This document shows positions 56,004 through 64,000 of a stretch of 64,000 nt of DNA, piece by piece. The stretch is from Whalleya microplaca (lineage: Eukaryota; Ascomycota; Sordariomycetes; Xylariales; Xylariaceae). Position 1 is the stretch's first letter. Every line of letters begins with the position of its first letter. Both the position numbers and the translations under genes were made by a program. The DNA lies in NCBI GenBank assembly GCA_022497155.1, contig MU385729.1, positions 620,001-684,000 of the forward strand. Reading direction: 5' to 3'. The notes beneath the pieces are model-generated. The model did not search any database. It was not told the DNA's origin and was given only the letters and a program-made list of their open reading frames with translations.

Positions 56004-57307
56004 TGATTTTGTGGTCATTTGTCATGGTACAGGGGAAATAGGGATGACATTACTGCTCTTCCGGGTACCAATAAGACCACCATATCATGTGACGCAATGG
56101 GGGCCATATTGGTTGCATTGAACCCGGATTGTTTGCGAGTCACCATGGTTGTCGATAGCCATAAGCAGCCTCAGTAGCAGGCATAACCGTGAGAGGGGTG
56201 AGCTACAATTAGCTGGCTCAGTCAAAATCGCGTATCTTTAGCTTTGACAATCATACATCACATCACGCCTGCGACACGTGTCTAAGCTGCTACTAGTTAC
56301 CTAATAGTGTAAACCGTTGAGACCTCTTGAGAAGTAAGCACAACATTTGGTCCGACTGGACATCTTGCTTACGTTTGTCGTGGGTTGTTCCAGCTGTTTT
56401 GTCTTCCGTATACATGCCATATACGGATAGCCTCTGAGACATTGCACAGTGGTCTATATTGAAACCGGCACAGTGATTCTGCGCCTTTTTTACTATTAAA
56501 GTTCCACTTAGTAGTTCTCCGTAGAGTGTTCGACAACGAAATGGAAGAAGGTCTTTGCATCTTCGCAATTATCATAGGGGGATGAATGAGCCCTTGTGAC
56601 AGCAATAACCTTTGTCGAGATATATACTGTCCACAATCTCTCACCATGGTTCTCGTCTTACTTTTCCCTTACCGCTTCGGGTATTTCAATATTATTACTA
56701 ATTATCTGCAGAACGGTTGTATTTGTGTCAGATATAGTGTGGCTGGTTATTCAGGTGGCTGATTATACTATTGGCAGTGATGATATTTCACTAGTAACGA
56801 CTACTATGATTTGCATGGCCTGTGTCTATTTCGACGATTTGTATAACCTCAGTCGTAGTAGTGTCGTTGTCAGCATCATGGATAGGAATAGAACTGGTGG
56901 ACTAGTTGTTGCTAATTGGCTGACGAAGAGCTCCTCCAGCATTGAAGCAGTATTTGAACTAACTGTGCTCCAGCAACAGTACTTGCCATAAAAGATGATT
57001 ATATTGACAACAATAGTTCACAGACCCAGGTCCAATGTCCTCTGCCGAACCTTTATCCAAGCCAAAATATATTGAGCACAATTGTTATTGGTTGCATAAA
57101 TGAGATTTATCCCATTGCGGCTGTTGCCACAAGTGCCGTGCGGAGGTGCAAGGTCCAACCCAATGTCGATTGATTGAGCCGCGATGGGAAATGTGGGCTA
57201 TATATACCTCTTAGAAAATCCCCCAGTCCAAACCTATGGTTGGAGGTGGCCGCCTGATATCTCATGTTCAACTTCAACTTTATCTCAGAATAGATAGGCA
57301 CTTCAAC
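56004..57307. other. Intergenic, no gene supported
   Basis: 1.3 kb. The frame 56596-56991 (+) is hydrophobic in part but has no recognisable motif, and its composition resembles surrounding non-coding DNA. Confidence 0.5.
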
Positions 57308-58901
57308 ATGTGGGTGATCTGGCCTACTCTTCTGCTGCCCTCGCTCCTCGCTGGAGCCCGAATAGTGGCAACAGAGAGACCTCCCAGCGAATATGTGTCA
57401 AAGATACAAGCGTAGGTTCCAACCTTGCTCACAGACCTCTTGTCCGGCTTGGGCTAATCACAGATATTCGTTTAGGATTCGCAATCCCAACTACCCACTC
57501 GATGTCGTTGACAATCTAGAAGAGGCTACCATGCCCAAGATCGATACATGGTTAGCTGAAAAGATTACAGCAGGCAAGAATAACAATTGCACGTTAGAGA
57601 ATGCGTCTGTGCGGAGAGAGTGGTTCGTCTCTCCTATTTACATTTGTAACACCTACCAATGACTCCTACCGTGCTAACACATTTACCAGGAGCGATCTTA
57701 CCGAGGCGCAGAGGGAGGAGTACGTCGCCGCAGTTACATGTTTGATGAAATTGCCTCCCGTATCAGATCCAGAGAGGTTCCCAGGTGCCCAAAATCGTTA
57801 TGATGATTTCGTTGCGTTTCATATGACACACGCCATGCAGCTTCACGATAATCTTCACCTATTTGGCGCCCACAAATACTACGTCTGGCTGTTTGAGGAA
57901 GCCCTTCGCAACGAGTGTGGGTATACCGGATTCCAGCCTGTTCGTCAACTCCAGCACACCGAATCTTTGGCATGCTATTGCTGAACGTTTAATAGTACAT
58001 GAATTATGACCGCTACGCCGAAGACCCCATTAACTCCCCCTTGCTCAATGGCAATTCGTCTAGTCTTGGGGGTAACGGTGTGTTGGAGCCCACGTACAAG
58101 GGTGTTCCACAGATGGGACGGACTCCCAACATCATCGCGTCAGGCGGTGGTGGAGGCTGCGTCACCGAGGGACCCTTCTCAGAGTCTGTTACCTACTCTC
58201 TTACCTGCTTAGACATACCCTGCCCTTGAGATTTGCATTTGAAATACGCAGAGATGGCTGATACAGTAACAGCATGGTCGTCAGCCTCGGGCCCACCTCG
58301 ATGGCAACGGGCACCAATCTTCCCAAGAACCCAAGAGCCGACGGCACAGGCTCGAACCCGCGTTGCTTGCGCCGCGACGTAAACCGCAACGCAGCCATGG
58401 GGGCCACGGCGGATCGTGCCTTCAGTCTGATCAATGACAACGACGAAATGGACGGCTTCTACAACCAGTTACTGGGGACGCCGCCGCCCAAGAATGACCC
58501 CTACCCCTGGGGGGTGAGTATTCCTTCCACGTCCCTGACATTCAAATGCGGGACTAAAAGATCGATACTGATCTCCTTGAAACTAGATCCACACGGCTGG
58601 CCATTACATCGCCGCTGTCGACCCGGGTGGTGATGCCAACACCTCACCTGGTGACCCTCTCTTCTACTTTCACCACACCTCACTGGACCGCCTGTGGTGG
58701 ATTTGGCAGATGCAGGACCCGGAGAATCGCCTCTATGCTGTTCCGTTTGTCAACATGACAATGCCCATGAAGCAACGAAGGGCGGATAACCCCATGGATA
58801 CCATAGTCGATATGGAGTGGCTTGGGCCCCCGATCACGCTTCTAGAGACGCATGATCAGCTCGGCGGAAATGGTGGGGCTTTCTGCTACGTCTATGTTTA
58901 G
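57308..58901 (+). CDS. Secreted tyrosinase (type-3 copper oxidase)
   Basis: Model: join of 57308-57411, 57476-57622, 57690-57939, 57996-58183, 58273-58513 and 58587-58901 (introns 64, 67, 56, 89 and 73 nt), 414 residues. Tyrosinases oxidise phenols to quinones using two copper ions. A signal peptide is seen (WVIWPTLLLPSLLAGA, 2-17). Copper-A region: candidate ligands H128, H136 and H145 in FVAFHMTHAMQLHDNLHLFG-AHKYY; the usual WHR around the third His is AHK here. Copper-B: IHTAGH (H312, H316) and DPLFYFHHTSLDRLWW (H339/H340), matching the tyrosinase signature D-P-x-F-x3-H-x3-D. The usual YWNW after GYTGFQP is YMNY. No long C-terminal extension follows, consistent with short secreted tyrosinases. 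Substrate and pathway (pigment or secondary metabolite) are not evident. Confidence 0.9.
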
Positions 58902-59564
58902 TCCTAGGGATCGTGTAACGTGGGTATGATTTTCCTGAAGTCAGTTTGTATTATGTCATGTTAGCTATGGTATAGTGGATGAACAGGCGCTGCCGTAAGA
59001 AGATTGCTCCAAAATGGCAGCAGGAGAAGCGGTGGTATTTTGAACATATCAATAGCGTCAAATCTATTAAGCTGGTCTTTTTTAAGTGCTTTGGGCAGTG
59101 AACCCAACCGAAACATGTCGAATTCTCGGGTGGTGACTTACATGTACTAGTATATTCGACTTGACCTGTAAAGGGGCGTACAGATATTACTGTCTTTGCT
59201 CAAGATATTCTCCCTCACGCCCATGAATCAGTTAACACGATTATTTTGAAAAGTCTAGTTTATGTATTTTTCCTTTTCTTGTCTTCGCTATAGGATAGTA
59301 TGGAGGTTAAACCGTCTATCTCTTAAACCAGACAACCTGTAAGGACTTTGGTCTACCCGGCGTTTTCATGGAACATGAAGATTTTCCACGGAACTATTTA
59401 TACAAGTCAAATGCAATGGACATAATTCGACTTATAAACATGCTAGGTTTCCATGAATGAAAATTGAAGAATGATGTGCATTTGGTATTCTGGGTAAAAT
59501 GGCTTGTAATCTATCGCCTATTGTCGTGCCTCCGCCCTGAAGAGTATCGCATCAGTTGTATGCT
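58902..59564. other. Convergent intergenic region
   Basis: 663 bp between the tyrosinase gene (+) and the hypothetical gene (-). No coding frame. Confidence 0.5.
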
Positions 59565-60541
59565 TCAAGGCTTCTGGCTGAGTGCTGTCGATGACGCCCC
59601 AACCAACTTCGCCACGGTCAATCTTGCTGATTGGCGTCTACTACGTTGATTACTAGACCTACCGTGAAATACACCGCTATAAAGCAGAGAGAATGGTAGG
59701 TCCCGGGCGTATGACACCCCTCGACGTACTCTCGACCTCTGTTTCCACAACTCCCCCAACGCCACTTCGTGTGACTGGTGCCTTTTTATCCAATCATCCC
59801 GCCACATCCCCTGAAGCTCTGGAATGCTAAACTTGATATAATACCCGGGCGGTTCATCAGGGCATCCTCTTAATGAGGTAGCGTTAGTGGGCTTCTTGTG
59901 GATTCTGTATCCTTTCGGTTGGTACACTTCTAAGGTGTTTCGGTCAAGATTTATCAGGTAAAGCCTGCCAAGGTCAGCACATGTCAAGGTTTCGGTCCAT
60001 TGTCGTACCATCCAGAAGCATCTACAACAACTTTCAGTTAGTCTTGTCATTTATCAACAGTATACAGCCATTGTATCTTACCTGATCTCGATCTCGATGC
60101 TGTTTTCGGAATTGTCATAATTTTCTGGGCACTTGCTATAGCCTCAAGCTTCTCTACCCCCGTTTTCAATCCAATGAATCTCTTGTGATATCTCTGATAT
60201 GTTTCTATCATTTGCTCGCCGCTCTTGCAATATTCCATACGTTGGCCCACATCTAGCTTTTGCTCAATTATAGCCCACGCGAGGAAGAAATGGAGATCCT
60301 CTTCGCCCACTTCGTATACATATCCGAGACCTTTCCTGAGTCTTGCGATATTTCCAGGATTCCGAATCCATTCGAATAGCTTCAACCCATCGTCAGCAAT
60401 GATACCACTCCCGACAGCCGAAAGTCTGATGCACCTATACGAGACAGTTCATCCTCAGATTTCTCGACAATAAAGTGATGGATTTAGTTGGACTTACCGA
60501 ATAGTTCCGAATCGAACGTATATGTGGTTTTGTGCTTCCAT
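59565..60541 (-). CDS. Hypothetical protein, three exons, about 289 residues
   Basis: Model: join of 60541-60498, 60434-60066 and 60021-59565. Intron 1 (63 nt, GTAAGT...GTATAG) joins a 15-residue N-terminus MEAQNHIYVRFGTIR to CIRLSAVGSGIIADDGLKLFEWIRNPGN, a convincing continuation. Intron 2 is the weak point. The only donor that keeps the third exon in frame is GTATAC at 60065 (44-nt intron with a good GACTAAC branch). The stronger donor GTAAGA at 60081 shifts frame and stops after 13 codons. So either the short intron is used, or the gene carries a frameshift, or two protein forms exist. Features: a helical N-terminal half and a basic C-terminus (RSSNQRSRRQSARLT) with the stretch GRLYLINLDRNTLEVYQP. 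No family recognised. Confidence 0.55.
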
Positions 60542-61300
60542 GTCAATGGCTAGCACGGATAAATCAAGCTTTACGAGCTACACAGGTCAGGACATTGCGA
60601 AAATAGCCATGCCACAACGTTGCGAGTAAATAGATCCGAGACAGCGACAAAGACAGTTTCCGAGGTGTTGTTTATGCTGCTTGTTGGAAGAATTCCCCGC
60701 AAGCAGTACAAGTCTGATGTGAAGCACAAAGACTACCAAGGCACTATACATTACTTACAGTCCCAACATGTAACTATAGATAGTAATATTTCAGCCATTA
60801 GTTTATATGATGTATATAAACCAGAACCCTTTATGCTATTGTATAGTGGACGATTGCCAGTTCAATATTCAAAGGTAACGCGCAATAGCGTACAGCGAAA
60901 TCAGCGTGACCTTGTTAAGACCTATTGTATACCTAAGTAATTAGGTCTGTATATGGTCTATCCAGGTGGTTCTAATAAGCTATTTAAGTATGTAATATTC
61001 TGTAGAGCCAATACTAATAGCGCCATTAGGATGGTTGCCGAACCTAACTCCATGTCACTTTATTCGCTTCTCCCTGTGCGACTGATAATTGCAACAATTG
61101 TAGGCTCGGGATTCGTTAGGGGCCTTTTAGCGGCTGCCGAGGCCCGGGAAGTTTAGTAGACCACTAAGCCAAGCTTGGCTTAGTGGCCGCATCTGCTGTG
61201 ACTCGCCAATACATACCTGTACGTACTACAATCACTGTATGTACCACAATTGATCATCACATAGCGGATCCGGTCTTCTCTACAACTGCAACATCGCAAC
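60542..61300. other. Divergent intergenic region with perfect palindrome
   Basis: 759 bp between the hypothetical gene (-) and the ERCC1-like gene (+). It includes a 26-bp perfect palindrome at 61161-61186. The frames 60620-60940 and 60953-61156 (+) have no motif and A+T-rich codon content; they may be decayed repeat sequence. Confidence 0.5.
61161..61186. repeat. 26-bp perfect palindrome upstream of ERCC1-like gene
   Basis: CCACTAAGCCAAG followed directly by its reverse complement CTTGGCTTAGTGG. It lies 114 bp before the start codon. Confidence 0.9.
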
Positions 61301-62551
61301 ATGACCATGGACGACGATGACTTCGGCGCGGATCCCGAATTTCTAACCGCCCTCGCTTCCTCTGCTACTGGGAATAGCTCCAGCCAAGCCAGGTCACAAT
61401 CCAAGTCACAATCCAAGTCACAACCCAAGTCACAACCCGTAAATCGCCCCCAGCAGCCAACTCCCCAAAGAATATCGCAGCCCACGCCTCAAAGGCTGGA
61501 CAAGCCGCCGCCGTCCAACTCTGCCAGCTCTGCCAGCTCCAAGATCGTGCAACCGACGCCCCAACCCCTGCCCCAACGCTCGTCGGGCTCTTCGATACTG
61601 GTGTCACCCCGTCAAAAGGGAAACCCCGTCTTGGCGTCGCTACGATCGGTGCCATGGGAATACAGCGATATCCCCGCCGACTACGGCCTGGGCTTGACGA
61701 CCTGCGCCCTCTTTCTCAGTCTCAAATACCATCGCCTTCACCCCGAGTACATCTATACGCGGATACGCAATCTACAAGGGAAATACAATCTGCGCATTCT
61801 CTTGACCATGGTCGACATTCCAAACCACGAGGACTCGTTGCGTGAGCTGTCCAAGACCTCGCTGGTCAACAATGTCACCATAATCCTTTGCTGGTCTGCT
61901 GCCGAGGCAGCCAGATATCTCGAACTATACAAATCCTACGAACACGCGAACTTCAACGCCATCAAAGGGCAGCAGGCTACGAGCTACGCCGAGAAACTCG
62001 TCGAGTTTGTCACGGTGCCGAGGGGCATCAATAAAGCCGATGCTATATCGCTAGTAAGCGCGTTTGGGAGTCTCAAGAACGCCGTCAATGCCGACCCCGA
62101 GCAGGTGGCCGTCATTGGCGGCTGGGGAGAGAAGAAAGTCAAGAGATGGTGTAGCGTCGTGGAAGAACCCTTCCGCGTCCAGAAAGCAGCAAAGAGGCGC
62201 CTTGTGGCCAGCGAGAGCAACCCTGCCGTGGACCAAGCCATCCCGCTTAGTCGAGTTCCCCTCAGAGACATGCCGGCTTTACCAGCGAGTATGTCTCGAG
62301 ACAGCGCCACTCCACAGCCGCAGCCAAGTTCAAAGGGACATGCACCTGCCAAATCCGCCCAATTCCAGATTCGGGATTTTGGCGATGACGATGTTGATGA
62401 TGAGGACACGATGCTGGCAGCGGCGATCGAGGAATCAAAGAAAACGGCGGCGAAAGAAAAGGCATCTAGTTCTAGTGCCAATGCTCGCCAGGAAGAGCAG
62501 CTAAGTGACGGTATCGCAGCTGCGCTCGCAAAACTGCGAGACAGCGGTTGA
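61301..62551 (+). CDS. ERCC1: ERCC1/Rad10 nucleotide excision repair endonuclease subunit
   Basis: Non-catalytic partner of the XPF/Rad1 structure-specific nuclease, which cuts 5' of DNA lesions in the nucleus. 416 residues, intronless. The N-terminus is low-complexity (KSQS and PTPQ repeats, about 30-95). The ERCC1 central domain at about 105-215 starts GNPVLASLRSVPWEYSDIPADYGLGLTTCALFLSLKYH and includes IRNLQGKYNLRILLTMVD and ILCWSAAEAARYLE. A tandem helix-hairpin-helix domain at about 226-295 contains INKADAISLVSAFGSLKNAV and VAVIGGWGEKKVKRW, the XPF-binding and DNA-binding part. Beyond the usual end of the yeast/human core, a ~120-residue tail contains DEDTMLAAAIEESKKTA (367-383), which fits a ubiquitin-interacting motif. 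A nearby in-frame Met at 61307 is an alternative start. Confidence 0.93.
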   Translation: MTMDDDDFGADPEFLTALASSATGNSSSQARSQSKSQSKSQPKSQPVNRPQQPTPQRISQPTPQRLDKPPPSNSASSASSKIVQPTPQPLPQRSSGSSILVSPRQKGNPVLASLRSVPWEYSDIPADYGLGLTTCALFLSLKYHRLHPEYIYTRIRNLQGKYNLRILLTMVDIPNHEDSLRELSKTSLVNNVTIILCWSAAEAARYLELYKSYEHANFNAIKGQQATSYAEKLVEFVTVPRGINKADAISLVSAFGSLKNAVNADPEQVAVIGGWGEKKVKRWCSVVEEPFRVQKAAKRRLVASESNPAVDQAIPLSRVPLRDMPALPASMSRDSATPQPQPSSKGHAPAKSAQFQIRDFGDDDVDDEDTMLAAAIEESKKTAAKEKASSSSANARQEEQLSDGIAAALAKLRDSG

Positions 62552-64000
62552 TCCTCCGGGGGCGCAAGACTAAACTCAGAACAAGAGAACACCGTGTGTC
62601 GATTGTTTGCCTAGCTGCAAGGGACTTTTCGCTAGGGAATCGTCCGAGTGAACGCCTAGTTTGATAGTGACTGTTCGGAGCACGTGGTCTTATTAGTGAG
62701 GCAGGCTCCCGATGATTCTCTGGCCATCTAAGTCGGAAGCGCAAATCGGCTAACGTATCACTATGAACTTGGGTTGGTTGATCGGACGGGCACCAGCCGA
62801 AACCTGAGTGATTCGGTGTGTTCGGTGTGTTCGTTGTGTTCGTTGTTGAATTGCCTGCATGAGATCCGGACAAGCTTCCTTGCGTGCATGGAATCATCTT
62901 CATTCCACCTTGATCATTCTGCAAGGCTATCTGATAGTGACGTCGTGAGAGTTCCCTTGCAGGTTTGCAGGGCGGCACTCCAATAAGGCAATCGTTATCG
63001 GAGTTGAACTACATGTACATAACAAGCCCGCCTCATTGACTGCTCGGAGACCCAGCCAACCGCACATCGGATCTGGAGAGTATGAGGATCTCGGAGATTG
63101 AAGGAGCTACAGCATATATTGCCTCACCACCGTAATGCATATACGATGCGTCGTACGCTCTATCTGTTACCTCCCAAGTTTAGACATCTCACAATCAACC
63201 TAGTACCATACTATGTAATGTACAGGCTTACAGGCTTACAGGCTGACAGGCAGAGATTGGGTAGATGATGCTCCGGATACCCCACAGACCGGCATCGTCG
63301 GCACTGGGCCAGGTTTATTCTCCTAGCTTGGGGAACCCCCTTGACTGTCAACCAAAGCTTCCATGCTTCCCCGCACCTGAACGTACAGTAAACACACTTC
63401 CCATATTAGATCATAATCTTAGGGTACGAATAGGTAGAAGTACGTTTAGGAGTTAAGGTCAGTTCGAGGGCGCCTAGTAACGTTCCAAGTCTCTCGACAA
63501 GATACCTAGATTAAAGACTATTACCGTCACAGTACAATCCTTCGGGCCTTTTTCCGGTGTCTTGGTCACAGGACAAATCAACAAGCTCCATTCTTCTCTT
63601 TCTTCTTTCCTCTCCAATGCTAGCTGTCTTGATTCTTGGATAAGCCTCTTATTGATCGGCACATTGTCCTCTACTTTCGGAAGGTCAGGGACCCCTTGCA
63701 TACTTTATCTTCGCGACACCTCGCGACCAAACCGTGTTCTGGCTGTACGCAGGTTTCTGCCTCCTGGCCCTGCATCGCAATGCCTGGTGCTCATATGTGA
63801 AGCTGCATACTGCGTACTTTTTTGTATGAGTCCGCTCTTCCGACGTGAAGATAGCCTGTCATATGAGGTAGGTTAGTTTCTTGCTCAAGGTTCAGCTCGT
63901 ACCACATGCCTTTCTCCGACCAGGACCTGGATCATTCCGCCCCACCTACAATTCCCTTCATGATTTCCTAGAATTCCCTTGTTTCCACAGCCTCCAAATT
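62552..64000. other. Intergenic to window end, no gene supported
   Basis: 1.4 kb with short overlapping frames on both strands (for example 62472-62978 -, the N-terminal part of which reads antisense to a GTGTTCGGT repeat). An 8-bp repeat TACAGGCT occurs at 63221-63252. A gene may begin beyond the edge, but I see no start of one. Confidence 0.5.
63221..63252. repeat. 8-bp tandem repeat (TACAGGCT)
   Basis: Three perfect copies followed by one degenerate copy (GACAGGCA). Confidence 0.85.

Noticed and set aside
56596..56991. 131-codon hydrophobic frame on +
   Set aside because: Poor membrane topology, no homology pattern, surrounded by stop-rich DNA.
60620..60940. 106-codon frame between the hypothetical and ERCC1-like genes
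   Set aside because: A+T-rich codons, no motif, no intron-linked continuation; more like decayed repeat.
1..64000. tRNA, rRNA, CRISPR arrays, bacterial-type operons
   Set aside because: I looked for B-box (GGTTCGANNC-like) sequences in spacers and for regular repeat-spacer arrays; none gave a foldable or convincing candidate. A tRNAscan-SE and Infernal run would settle it.

Overview
The window looks like nuclear DNA of a filamentous ascomycete (Pezizomycotina; Sordariomycetes is my inference). The genes are interrupted by short GT-AG introns (about 44-156 nt), often with a CTRAY-type branch site 10-25 nt before the acceptor. The families are typical of these fungi: a Clr5-ankyrin protein, Bye1, a serine-rich adhesin, a secreted tyrosinase and non-canonical Hsp70-like proteins. 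The transposons carry the transition-rich, A+T-driven decay expected of repeat-induced point mutation (RIP). No rRNA, tRNA, CRISPR or prokaryotic operon was seen.

Layout. 0.7-2.0 kb: D-2-hydroxyacid dehydrogenase gene (-). 2.15-4.10 kb: RIP-decayed Fot1/pogo-type transposon with 74-bp inverted repeats and a TA target duplication. 6.1-7.0 kb: single-pass membrane protein. 7.1-7.26 kb: solo LTR with a target duplication. 9.06-12.34 kb: GDP-mannose pyrophosphorylase A-like gene and proteasome alpha-3 gene (both -). 13.45-16.24 kb: Bye1-like PHD/TFIIS/SPOC protein (+). 17.6-23.4 kb: a divergent pair of cell-surface genes, a GPI-type wall protein (-) and a 1255-residue adhesin-like protein (+, six exons). 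26.1-28.7 kb: large coiled-coil protein (-). 28.7-33.7 kb: gene-poor, with an LTR relic. 33.70-35.92 kb: gag-only LTR retrotransposon, also RIP-decayed. 36.1-36.9 kb: BTB/POZ protein. 38.5-39.2 kb: GNAT acetyltransferase. 39.4-42.9 kb: Clr5-ankyrin protein (-). 44.26-44.56 kb: 80-residue two-exon gene. 45.5-45.7 kb: solo LTR. 46.5-56.0 kb: two Hsp70-like paralogues in opposite orientation, flanking a coiled-coil gene. 57.3-58.9 kb: secreted tyrosinase. 59.6-60.5 kb: hypothetical protein (-). 61.3-62.55 kb: ERCC1/Rad10 nucleotide-excision-repair protein.

The left half (9-16 kb) and the right end (ERCC1) are housekeeping. The part from about 28 to 60 kb is accessory in character: wide gene-free spacers, LTR relics, and lineage-specific families. 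I rebuilt the spliced models by hand from splice signals, reading frame and family motifs. All keep an open frame end to end. No functional cluster is proposed beyond the divergent wall-protein pair and the duplicated Hsp70-like pair.
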